The notes below the pieces were generated by a model. It was not told the origin of the DNA. It made no database searches and was given only the letters and a program-made list of their open reading frames with translations. Below, piece by piece: positions 1 through 7,578 of a stretch of DNA of 64,000 bases. The position numbers and the translations under genes are program-made. The stretch is taken from assembly GCF_036946495.1 (NCBI RefSeq), contig NZ_JAQIIX010000002.1, positions 1,302,001-1,366,000 of the forward strand. The letters are read 5' to 3'. The stretch comes from Mycolicibacterium neoaurum. GTDB lineage: Bacteria > Actinomycetota > Actinomycetes > Mycobacteriales > Mycobacteriaceae. The first letter of the stretch is position 1; each line of letters starts with the position of its first letter.

Positions 1-699
1 GCCGTCGGCGAAGGTGATCACGCCGTTCTCGCAGCCCAGGATCACCACCTCGTCGGCGGCCACCGCCTCACCGTGCACACCCGGGCAATCCTGATTGACT
101 GCGATCTCCCGATCCCCCTGCAGCGCAACGGCACCGGTCCTGGTGTCCGGGTTACCCCTGGTCTCCAGAAGTGTTCCATCCGAGAGGATCACCGCGACGC
201 CATGGTGCGGCTCAGGAGTCTTGAAGGTGTGCGTCGGCGGCAGGCCGCCCTTTTCCAGATCGTGTGGGTCGAACGCGGTGATCTCACCGGTACCGTCGTC
301 GAACAGGACCGTGTTCTCCCCATGCGGGGTGACATGACCGGCATCGACGGCGGGGAAGGTGTCCTCGGTCAGCCGGCCGCTCGCAGCGTCCAGGATTCGG
401 AATCCCGCGCTGGTGGTGACCAGCACATGCGCGCTGTCCCCGGCCGGATTCACGCGCAGGAATCCGTCGAGCGGAATGTCCTGTTCGACTTCCAGTGTGC
501 GCCCATCGAGCACATAGAGCCCGCCGTCGTAGGTCGCGACCAACGGCTCGACGATCGGCGCACCGGCAGCAGCCGAATCCGAGGCGCCGTCGGACGGGGT
601 GGGGCTGCCTGCATTGTCACCGCCGGATGAGCATGCGGTCAGTGCAACCGCCGCGCACGTCACGGCTCCGACGCGGTACATCCACCGCGAGTGGGACAT
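1..699 (-). CDS. aztD: AztD-like zinc metallochaperone lipoprotein (partial, 3' end outside window)
   Basis: The visible 233 codons start at ATG 699 (MSHSRW) with a lipoprotein signal whose lipobox is LTAC followed by SSGG. The mature part shows beta-propeller-like repeats (YDGGLYVLDG, AGFRILDAASG). It keeps features typical of AztD: a PEPHHGVAV stretch, a CPGVHGE stretch and a GCENGV stretch near the window edge. AztD proteins are periplasmic chaperones that hand zinc to the AztC binding protein. The gene lies 20 bp downstream of aztC in the same direction, so it should share the aztBC transcript. The carboxy terminus lies left of the window. The AztD assignment is inferred from the motifs and the neighbours. 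Confidence 0.8.
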   Translation of the reverse strand, partial: MSHSRWMYRVGAVTCAAVALTACSSGGDNAGSPTPSDGASDSAAAGAPIVEPLVATYDGGLYVLDGRTLEVEQDIPLDGFLRVNPAGDSAHVLVTTSAGFRILDAASGRLTEDTFPAVDAGHVTPHGENTVLFDDGTGEITAFDPHDLEKGGLPPTHTFKTPEPHHGVAVILSDGTLLETRGNPDTRTGAVALQGDREIAVNQDCPGVHGEAVAADEVVILGCENGVITFADG

Positions 700-719
700 T
701 TTCGCTCCTTTTCTGACCG

Positions 720-1625
720 CTATCGCAGGCCGGTGACGATGGCGTCGGTGTTGGCGCGCATCATGTCCAGATAGGTCGCACCCGGAGTTCCTGGTGCAGA
801 GAGGGACTCGCTGTAGAGGCCGATGATGCGCACTCGCACGCCGGCGTCCTCGGCCAGCACGCGAGCGAGTTTGTCCGGCTGAGACGAGTCGACGAAGATC
901 GCCGGCACCCGGGCATCCTCGATCGCACCGACCAGCGACTGCAGATCCGACGGACTGGGGGCGGCCAGGGTGGTTCCGCTGGGCACCACCGCGCCGATCA
1001 CGTCGAAATCGAACCGCTGCGCCAGATATCCGAGCACATGGTGGTTGGTGACCAGCTTGCGGCGATCGGCAGGCAGCGCCGCGAATCCGTCCAACATATG
1101 CCGGTCGAGTGCACGCAGCTGCTCGCGATAGGCTTCGGCGTTGCGGGACAAGGCCACCCGGTCGATACCGGCGACATCGCGCAGCAGCGCCTGTTCGATG
1201 ACGTCGACCGCCATGAGGATGCGCTGCGGATCCGTCCAGAAGTGTGGGTCCGGCGAACCTGCGTTCTCCCCGTCTGTGTAGCGGATCGGGTCGATGTGCT
1301 CACCGACCGCCAGCGTCGGAACACCGTGGGCGGCAGCACCTTCCACATTGCAAACGAGGTTCTCTTCCAGGCCCAGACCGTTGTGGATGATCAGCGAGGC
1401 GTCGTTCATGGCGGCGGCGTCCTGGGCGGAGATTCCGAAGGAGTGCGGGTCGGCACCCGCCTGCATGAGCACCCGGACGGGTGCGGTGTCGCCGACGATA
1501 TGGCGGACCACATCGCCCAAGATGTTCGTGGTCACCACAATGTCACCGTCGTGAGCTGTGCCGCTGCCGCATGCTGTCATCACCGCCATGACGAGCGTCA
1601 ACAGCAGCGCATGCAGGCGCCTCAC
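720..1625 (-). CDS. aztC: zinc ABC transporter substrate-binding lipoprotein AztC
   Basis: 301 aa, starting with a signal peptide that ends in a lipobox (VMTACGSG), so it is an exported lipoprotein. It belongs to the ZnuA/TroA cluster A-I binding proteins. Candidate zinc ligands are visible in order: DPHSFGIS (about residue 61), DPHFWTDP (about 126), TNHHVLGY (about 193) and an Asp in FVDSSQPD near the end. It would capture periplasmic zinc and deliver it to the AztB permease. There is no long His-rich loop, as expected for AztC, which relies on AztD. The start overlaps the aztB stop by 4 nt (ATGA), indicating translational coupling. Confidence 0.9.
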   Translation of the reverse strand: MRRLHALLLTLVMAVMTACGSGTAHDGDIVVTTNILGDVVRHIVGDTAPVRVLMQAGADPHSFGISAQDAAAMNDASLIIHNGLGLEENLVCNVEGAAAHGVPTLAVGEHIDPIRYTDGENAGSPDPHFWTDPQRILMAVDVIEQALLRDVAGIDRVALSRNAEAYREQLRALDRHMLDGFAALPADRRKLVTNHHVLGYLAQRFDFDVIGAVVPSGTTLAAPSPSDLQSLVGAIEDARVPAIFVDSSQPDKLARVLAEDAGVRVRIIGLYSESLSAPGTPGATYLDMMRANTDAIVTGLR

Positions 1626-3610
1626 CGACCGGCCTCCACCATCAGACCCGGGCTCACCTCGGTCCGCAAGGTGCGTGCGATCCGCAACCCGTCGGCATAG
1701 TCGATCTCGTACACCGCCCGGGCAGCAGCATCGTTGACATACGCGCGATCGGAATCGATCTCGATCACGGGCTGGAGCTCCGAGGTGGGAACAGGAGCCG
1801 CGAACAACGTGATCCGAGCAGTCTCGGCGCGGGTCAGGGCGTCATGCGCACTGAGGGCACCGTCGCGGTGCAACACCAGGATGGTGCCGTCACCGGCGGT
1901 GTTGGCGGCCACTGCGTCGGCAATGCGTAGCACCGTCCACGAACGCTGCCTGCTGTCGAGCATCCAGACCGTCCCATCGGCGACACCGGCGACGACATCG
2001 GCGCGGGCCCGGTGCTGCATGCGCGTGGGTCGCTGTGCCGGTGCGTCGGCGGGATACGGGGCGGCCGTCACGGTCAGGTTCTTCTCACCACCGGTGACGC
2101 GGACGGCGCCGGTGTCACATCCGAAAAGCACTGCGCGCCGGGTGGGCACGGCCCATGAGGCCTGTCGGCATCGGCCGGGGACCTCGGTACTGCCTGCCGC
2201 ATCGGTGACCCGGATACGGCCGTCGGTGGTGACGGTGACCACCCGAGCGCCGTACGGTGCCGCCGCGGCGACACCGGCCGGCAGTTCCAACGGCGATCGG
2301 TGTACCGACTTCTGGCCGAGCGGCTCGCGCATCAGCAATTCCGTTGCACCGCTTTCGGAGCGGACGGCGGCCGTCGAGTTGCTTGCGGCGACAGAGGCCA
2401 CCGGCACGTCCAGCGTCGCCACCTCGGCCGGCGAACTTGCGAAGTAGTGGTAGTGATCGCCATGGTCGAAAGTCCATGCACCGGAATCGATCACCGTGGT
2501 CCGCTCACCGGTGCGCAGATAGGCGAAGCGGCCGTCGCCGACCACCATGTCGACGGGTCCGTAGGTGCCGATGCGCGTCTCGGCCTCGTCGACGGCATCG
2601 TAGACCGACACCGCGCCGGTCGACGGATCGACGAGGACCAGTTTGGTGAGCGGTCCGTCGGCCTCCCTGGCGCCGTCCTCGACGCCGACTCCATCCGCTG
2701 TGGTCGCCGACGGGATGGGCTCCGACGTCGTTGTGTCCGTGGCACATCCGGCGACAACGCAACCGACCGCCGCGACGGCCGCAGCCGTCACCCAGCGGTC
2801 GCGCAACCGGGTGAGCAATGCCGAGGCGAAGAATAGCAGGACCGCGGCCCCGGCGATGGTGGCGCCGCCCGCGGTACCTGCGTGCCAGGAGATCAGCAGG
2901 CCCAGGTAGACCGCGACCGTGCCGAGCACGGCAGAGAGCGCCATCACGCGCGGGATCGAGCTCGCCCACAACAGGGCGGCGGCCGGTGGCGCCACCAGCA
3001 GTCCGAGTACCAGCAATGTGCCCACGACGTGGAAGGAGGCCACCATCGCCACCGCCATCAGCACGGTCAGCACCGGAATCGCCAGGTTCGGGCGCAGTCC
3101 CAGCGTCGCGGCCTTACGCGGATCGAAGGTGACCGCCACGAAGGCGCGGTGGCCGATGACCACCGCGATGAGCGTCAGCACCAGCGCGGCACCCAGGATC
3201 AGCAGATCCGTTGTTCGCACGGCGAACACATCACCGAACAGGAAACCGGTGAGGTCGACGGCGAAACTCTGTGATCGCGAAACCACGATCACACCGAGTG
3301 CGAGCATGCCGACCAGCAGCAGTCCGATGCCGGTATCCGAGGACAACTTCGCGGATCGGCCGATCGCGGCCACCCCCAATGCCATGACAAGTGCCGCGAC
3401 CAATCCGCCGGCCAACAGGCTGACACCGAGCAGCGCTGCGATGGCCACCCCCGGCAGCATGCCGTGCGTCATGGCCTCGCCCAGGAAGACGCTGCGCCGC
3501 AACAGTACCCAGCATCCGACCAGCGAACACAGCCACGCGGCGATGACGCCGGCGACCAGCGCCCGCAATACCATCTCCGCCTGGAAGGGATCTGTGAACC
3601 AGGACGTCAT
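1622..3610 (-). CDS. aztB: zinc ABC transporter permease AztB fused to an AztD-like domain
   Basis: 662 aa from ATG 3610 (a GTG at 3619 is the alternative start). Residues 1-270 are an ABC-3 (ZnuB) permease with about eight hydrophobic segments; the usual family length is near 280-300. The frame then continues through RLRDRW, a 16-residue hydrophobic helix and a lipobox-like VVAGC (Cys about 289) into a 370-residue domain. That domain has an HGDHYHY zinc-type motif (about 383), a FGCDTGAVRV strand matching GCENGV in the separate AztD at 1-699, and an AztD-like end (RAYVNDAAA, YEIDYADG). By the positive-inside rule the domain would sit outside the membrane. ATG 3610 has a TAGTGT -10 element 5 nt upstream, suggesting a leaderless mRNA. 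An independent lipoprotein start at TTG 2818 cannot be excluded. Confidence 0.85.
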   Translation of the reverse strand: MTSWFTDPFQAEMVLRALVAGVIAAWLCSLVGCWVLLRRSVFLGEAMTHGMLPGVAIAALLGVSLLAGGLVAALVMALGVAAIGRSAKLSSDTGIGLLLVGMLALGVIVVSRSQSFAVDLTGFLFGDVFAVRTTDLLILGAALVLTLIAVVIGHRAFVAVTFDPRKAATLGLRPNLAIPVLTVLMAVAMVASFHVVGTLLVLGLLVAPPAAALLWASSIPRVMALSAVLGTVAVYLGLLISWHAGTAGGATIAGAAVLLFFASALLTRLRDRWVTAAAVAAVGCVVAGCATDTTTSEPIPSATTADGVGVEDGAREADGPLTKLVLVDPSTGAVSVYDAVDEAETRIGTYGPVDMVVGDGRFAYLRTGERTTVIDSGAWTFDHGDHYHYFASSPAEVATLDVPVASVAASNSTAAVRSESGATELLMREPLGQKSVHRSPLELPAGVAAAAPYGARVVTVTTDGRIRVTDAAGSTEVPGRCRQASWAVPTRRAVLFGCDTGAVRVTGGEKNLTVTAAPYPADAPAQRPTRMQHRARADVVAGVADGTVWMLDSRQRSWTVLRIADAVAANTAGDGTILVLHRDGALSAHDALTRAETARITLFAAPVPTSELQPVIEIDSDRAYVNDAAARAVYEIDYADGLRIARTLRTEVSPGLMVEAGR

Positions 3611-3615
3611 GGCGT

Positions 3616-3650
3616 ACACTACTATCAGTAATGACTATCATTTTCAATAA
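3616..3650. promoter_or_regulatory. Zur operator and overlapping divergent promoters of aztA and aztBCD
   Basis: An AT-rich imperfect palindrome at 3629-3650 (TAATGACTATCATTTTCAAT, then AA) matches the box before mrf at 12634-12656 in 18 of 22 positions. A TACTAT element (3620-3625, plus strand) sits 5 nt before ATG 3631. A TAGTGT element (3616-3621, minus strand) sits 5 nt before ATG 3610. This arrangement would place transcription starts at or next to both start codons. One Zur dimer pair here could silence both operons when zinc is plentiful. The Zur assignment rests on similarity among the three boxes and on the target genes. Confidence 0.75.
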
Positions 3651-4293
3651 GACGGGTCCGGTCAGCTCTCCTATCACCGTGTCCGCGATGGGTTTCAGTT
3701 ACTCGGGCACAACGGTTTTCCGCGATCTCACGTTGTCCATCCCGCCGGCAAAGGTCACCGTGATCGTCGGTTCCAACGGGTCCGGGAAATCGACGCTGCT
3801 CGCGTTGCTCGCCGGTATACACGCCCCGGACAGCGGCACGGTGGACGTCACTGCGGCCGATATCGCGTTCGCGGTCCAACGCAGCGCGGTCACCGATTCG
3901 TTCCCCCTCACGGCGGCCGAAGCCGTGATGATGGGCCGCTGGCGCCGACTCGGGCTGCTGCGCCGTCCTCGCCCCCCCGACCGGGCGATCGTCGAGCATT
4001 GCCTGACCGAGCTCGGCCTCGCCGACCTGCGCAACCGCACGCTGGGCGAGTTGTCCGGCGGCCAGCGCCAGCGCGTCCTGCTCGCCCAGGCCTTCGCACA
4101 GCAGGCTCCCCTGGTGTTGCTCGACGAACCGACCACCGGGCTCGACGCGGACTCGGCCACCGCGGTGGTCGGGCACCTCACCGAGCTGGCCGCGGCGGGC
4201 TCGACGATCATCGCGGCATCCCACGACCCGGTGGTGATCGCGGCGGCGCATCATCGCATCGATCTCGACGAGCATCGGCGCACATTAGGCTGA
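3631..4293 (+). CDS. aztA: zinc ABC transporter ATP-binding protein AztA
   Basis: 220 aa. Walker A GSNGSGKST (about 49), signature LSGGQRQRV (about 139), Walker B LVLLDEPTTGLD (about 159) and switch His in AASHDP are all present. It energises zinc import through AztB. The start is uncertain: ATG 3631 keeps the whole first beta strand (ITVSAMGFSY) and has a well-placed -10 element for a leaderless transcript, but it lies inside the Zur box. GTG 3679 or ATG 3688 would avoid the box but trim the first strand, and neither has a clear ribosome binding site. It is transcribed divergently from aztBCD. Confidence 0.88.
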   Translation: MTIIFNKTGPVSSPITVSAMGFSYSGTTVFRDLTLSIPPAKVTVIVGSNGSGKSTLLALLAGIHAPDSGTVDVTAADIAFAVQRSAVTDSFPLTAAEAVMMGRWRRLGLLRRPRPPDRAIVEHCLTELGLADLRNRTLGELSGGQRQRVLLAQAFAQQAPLVLLDEPTTGLDADSATAVVGHLTELAAAGSTIIAASHDPVVIAAAHHRIDLDEHRRTLG

Positions 4294-4298
4294 GGGCC

Positions 4299-5063
4299 GT
4301 GACCGTGGCACATGTCGATCTCAACGCCGACCTCGGTGAGGGATTCGGGGTATGGACGCTCGGCGATGACGACGCCATGCTCGACATCGTCACCTCGGCC
4401 AATGTGGCGTGCGGCTTCCACGCCGGCGACCCGGCCGGCCTGCTGAAGGTCTGCCGGGCCGCCGCCGATCGCGGAGTCCGTATCGGCGCCCAGGTCGGTT
4501 ACCGAGACCTGGCCGGGTTCGGGCGCCGGTTCATCGATGTCGATCCGGGCGAGCTGACGGCCGAGATCATCTATCAGATCGGTGCGTTGTCCGCACTGGC
4601 TGCCGCAGCGGGGAGTTCGGTGTCCTATGTCAAACCCCATGGGGCGTTGTACAACTCGATCGTCCACCACGAAGCGCAGGCAGATGCGGTCGCACAGGCC
4701 GTCCATGCGGTGAACCCTGAGCTGCCGGTGCTCGGACTGGCGGGCTCGGTGTTCTTCGACGCCGCCGGGCAGCTGGGTCTGCGCACCGTGGCCGAGGCCT
4801 TCGCCGACCGTGCCTATCAGCCCGACGGCCGGTTGCTATCCCGGCGGGAACCGGGTGCCGTGCTACACGATGCCGCCGCGATCGCCGAGCGGGTGCACAC
4901 CATGGTCGTTGCGGGGACGGTGACCGCGGTCGACGGTACCGATATCGCTGTCACCGCGGAATCGGTATGTGTACACGGTGATTCACCCGGCGCGGTGTAC
5001 ATCGCCACCGCGGTACGGGACCGCCTTGTCGACGCCGGCGTCCGGCCGGCACCGTTCAGCTAG
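4299..5063 (+). CDS. pxpA: LamB/YcsF family protein (PxpA-like 5-oxoprolinase subunit A)
   Basis: 254 aa from GTG 4299, 5 bp after the aztA stop, so probably cotranscribed. Family signatures are intact: DLNADLGEGFG at the N-terminus, SANVACGFHAGDP (about 34), GFGRRF, YVKPHGALYN (about 111), AEAFADRAY and VHGDSPGAV near the end. In bacteria PxpA works with PxpB and PxpC to cleave 5-oxoproline with ATP. Neither partner is encoded here, so the substrate and the reason for sitting behind a zinc transporter gene are unknown. If aztA is Zur-controlled, this gene should be too. GTG 4305 is an alternative start. Confidence 0.85.
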   Translation: MTVAHVDLNADLGEGFGVWTLGDDDAMLDIVTSANVACGFHAGDPAGLLKVCRAAADRGVRIGAQVGYRDLAGFGRRFIDVDPGELTAEIIYQIGALSALAAAAGSSVSYVKPHGALYNSIVHHEAQADAVAQAVHAVNPELPVLGLAGSVFFDAAGQLGLRTVAEAFADRAYQPDGRLLSRREPGAVLHDAAAIAERVHTMVVAGTVTAVDGTDIAVTAESVCVHGDSPGAVYIATAVRDRLVDAGVRPAPFS

Positions 5064-7209
5064 CCGACTCGCGTTCCAACTCGTAACGAATCAGCCGAGA
5101 GCTGTTGGCCACCACAGCAACCGACGAGGCATTGTGCAGAACAGCGGCCAGCACCGGCGACAGCGCGCCACCGGCGCCGATCAGCAGACCGATGGCGTTG
5201 ACCGCAATCGACATCGCGTAGTTCTGCCGGATGACGTCCACGGCGCGGCCCCCGAGGCTGCGCACGTCGAGCAGCCGGTTCAGATCGTCGCTGGCCAGCG
5301 CCACGTCGGCGGTCTCGACCGCCACATCGGTGCCGCCGAGACCCATCGCGATGCCGATATCGGCCTCGGCCAACGCCGGAGCGTCGTTGACGCCGTCGCC
5401 GACCATGGCCACCGTGTAACCCTCGTCGCGCAACCGGCGCACGACGGCGAGCTTGTCCTCGGGCAGCACCTCGGCCTGCCACTCGTCGATGCCCAGCTCC
5501 GCGGCCACCACGGCGGCGGTGTCGGGATGGTCACCGGTCAACATGACGATGCGGCTGACACCGTTGGCGCGCAACTGCTGCAGCACCGCGGCCGACTCCG
5601 GGCGGATCTCGTCGCGCAGACTGATCAAACCGACCAACTGCCCGTCGACGGCCAGCAGCAGCGGTGTCTCGGACTGCTTACGCAAGGTGTCCACCCACTC
5701 GGCGGCCTTGGCGCTCACCTCGACCTGTTCGCGGCGCAACAGCGACGGGCTGCCGAGCAGCAGTGTGCGACCGTCGGCGATGGTCCGCATGCCCAGCCCG
5801 ACGAGCACCTCACACTCTTCGTGCGGAGGGATCTCGATATGCCGCTCCTGGGTGGACCGGATGACCGCCTCGGCCAGCGGATGCCTGGAGTGGATCTCGG
5901 AGCTCGCCGCGTAGGCCAGCACCTGTTCGGGCTGCCAATCCTGATGGAAGGCAACGAGGTTGGTGACCACCGGACGGCCAACCGTCAACGTCCCGGTCTT
6001 GTCGAACACCACCGCGTCGACCCGGCCGGCCTCCTCCAGGTGCGAACCGCCCTTGATCAGGATCCCGCGCCGTGCGCCGTTGCCGATGGCCGCGCTGATC
6101 GCCGTCGGGGTCGACAATCCCACCGCACACGGACAGGCCACCAGCAGCATCGTCATGGCCCGACGCACATCTCTGGTCACCACCAGGGTGAGCGCGGACA
6201 ACAGGAAGGATGCCGGCACGAAACGGCGCGAGAAGCTCTCCCCGACGGTCTGGATCGGGGCGCGGTGCTGGTGGGCCTCCTCGACCCTGGCGATGATGCG
6301 CCCGATGGTGGTCTCGTTGCCCACCGCCTCGGCGCGGACCACCAGCCGTCCGCGGACCACCACCGATCCGGCGAAGACACGCGCCGGGGCGGTGACCGCC
6401 ACCGGAAGGTTCTCCCCCGTGATCGCCGACTGGTCGATGATGGCCTCCCCGTCGACCACCACTCCGTCGATCGGCAGCGCCACCTGGTCGTGGATCACGA
6501 CCTCGTCGCCGATCCGCAGCTCGGCGGTGGCGATCTCGACCTCGGTACCGTCGTCCAAGCGCACCCATGCGGTGTCCTGGTTGCCCTGCAGCAGGTTGGC
6601 GATCGCGCGCCGGGTTCGGCGCAGGGTCAGGTCCTGCAGGTACTCACCGATGTTCAACAGCCACAGCACGGTGAGGGCGACGACGTTCTCCCGCAGCACC
6701 AGACTTGCCAACGTTGCCGCACTGACCAATACGTCGGTGCCCGCGGTGCGTCCACCGCGCAGCGTCCGCAGCGCACCGCGCAGGAACGGGTAGCCGGTGA
6801 AGATGGTGACACCGGTGGCCGCCAGCCTGCTTGTCGGGCCGAGCAGCGGCGGGCGGGCGAAAACGTAGCGCCGTACCCCGAGCAGCACGAGCGCGACACC
6901 GCCGACCGTCATGCGCAGCACATCGGCATTGGTGACATCGGCCGAGCGAGGCAACCGGGCGGGTAGCAGATCCGTTGCGGCCGCGCTGGCGGCGTCGATG
7001 GCGGCGAATACGGACGCCTTGTCACACCGCTTCGGGGAGTACCAGACGACGATCGACGCCGTCCGCGGGTAGGCATGCACGGCCCGGACACCGGGCACCT
7101 GCTCCACCGCGTCCTCGATGGCCACCGCACGTCGGGTGTCACCGCGAAACCAGTCTGCGCGCAACCGGATTCGTCCGGCGGCATCGGAGACGACGGTCAA
7201 AGCCGCCAT
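5056..7209 (-). CDS. ctpC: CtpC-type P1B heavy-metal exporting ATPase
   Basis: 717 aa from ATG 7209 (MAALTVVSD), the start that aligns with recalled M. tuberculosis CtpC. The N-terminal HMA-like domain (1-80) lacks CxxC. Catalytic elements follow: ITGENLP actuator, ACPCAVG transmembrane metal motif, phosphorylated Asp in DKTGT, SRHPLAEA and MVGDGVND. CtpC exports zinc (manganese was proposed earlier) and protects against zinc poisoning. It lies 19 bp after the gene for its PacL partner. Its stop overlaps the 3' end of the convergent pxpA by 8 nt. Confidence 0.92.
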   Translation of the reverse strand: MAALTVVSDAAGRIRLRADWFRGDTRRAVAIEDAVEQVPGVRAVHAYPRTASIVVWYSPKRCDKASVFAAIDAASAAATDLLPARLPRSADVTNADVLRMTVGGVALVLLGVRRYVFARPPLLGPTSRLAATGVTIFTGYPFLRGALRTLRGGRTAGTDVLVSAATLASLVLRENVVALTVLWLLNIGEYLQDLTLRRTRRAIANLLQGNQDTAWVRLDDGTEVEIATAELRIGDEVVIHDQVALPIDGVVVDGEAIIDQSAITGENLPVAVTAPARVFAGSVVVRGRLVVRAEAVGNETTIGRIIARVEEAHQHRAPIQTVGESFSRRFVPASFLLSALTLVVTRDVRRAMTMLLVACPCAVGLSTPTAISAAIGNGARRGILIKGGSHLEEAGRVDAVVFDKTGTLTVGRPVVTNLVAFHQDWQPEQVLAYAASSEIHSRHPLAEAVIRSTQERHIEIPPHEECEVLVGLGMRTIADGRTLLLGSPSLLRREQVEVSAKAAEWVDTLRKQSETPLLLAVDGQLVGLISLRDEIRPESAAVLQQLRANGVSRIVMLTGDHPDTAAVVAAELGIDEWQAEVLPEDKLAVVRRLRDEGYTVAMVGDGVNDAPALAEADIGIAMGLGGTDVAVETADVALASDDLNRLLDVRSLGGRAVDVIRQNYAMSIAVNAIGLLIGAGGALSPVLAAVLHNASSVAVVANSSRLIRYELERESAS

Positions 7210-7228
7210 ATCGGTCAGCAGCTCGCGA

Positions 7229-7513
7229 TCAGTGTTCGTGATCGTGCTGGTGGTCGGAGACCGCCGGCGGCGGCACCTCCTCACCGATGCGTTCGCGAGC
7301 CTCTGCCACCACATCGGAGACCGTCAGACGCGCGGACTCGGCACCCTCCTCGGCCTTGCGCACCCCGCGCAGCGCCCAGGTGGTTGCCGTGACGGAGGCC
7401 TCCCGGATCGGCGCCTTGGCAACCGCTTTTTTCACGCCCTCGTAAGCGGCAACGCCGACGGCGCCCGTCACCACCGTGGAAGCCGCCTTGACCAGAAACG
7501 CAGAGAAGACCAT
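7229..7513 (-). CDS. PacL-type P-ATPase-associated chaperone-like protein (DUF1490)
   Basis: 94 aa. An N-terminal membrane segment (VVTGAVGVAAYEGVKKA, about 14-30) is followed by an amphipathic helical region and a C-terminal Asp/His tail SDHQHDHEH. This is the layout of Rv3269 (PacL1), which clusters CtpC into membrane efflux platforms and binds zinc through its Asp/His tail. Gene order pacL-ctpC is the same as in M. tuberculosis. The ATG at 7513 has a TAAGAT -10 hexamer (7520-7525) six bases upstream and no ribosome binding site, so the mRNA is probably leaderless. Confidence 0.88.
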   Translation of the reverse strand: MVFSAFLVKAASTVVTGAVGVAAYEGVKKAVAKAPIREASVTATTWALRGVRKAEEGAESARLTVSDVVAEARERIGEEVPPPAVSDHQHDHEH

Positions 7514-7519
7514 TCGACG

Positions 7520-7525
7520 ATCTTA
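7520..7525 (-). promoter_or_regulatory. -10 element of the pacL-ctpC operon
   Basis: TAAGAT read on the minus strand, six bases before the pacL ATG. It fits the mycobacterial TANNNT -10 pattern and implies a leaderless transcript. No SmtB-type operator could be assigned with confidence in the 65 bp between pacL and the divergent permease gene. Confidence 0.5.
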
Positions 7526-7578
7526 ACCGCAATTCGACTGCGGCCGGCGTCCAAGTTGTGCTGGCAGAATGGCCGACC

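Noticed and set aside
4969..6966. 665-codon open frame on the plus strand over ctpC
   Set aside because: Antisense shadow of the P-type ATPase, rich in His, Gln, Asp and Arg with no coherent fold.
7558..7578. earlier GTG start for the DUF318 permease
   Set aside because: It adds seven residues with no hydrophobic or conserved character. GTG 7579 is a simpler start, though the choice is not certain.
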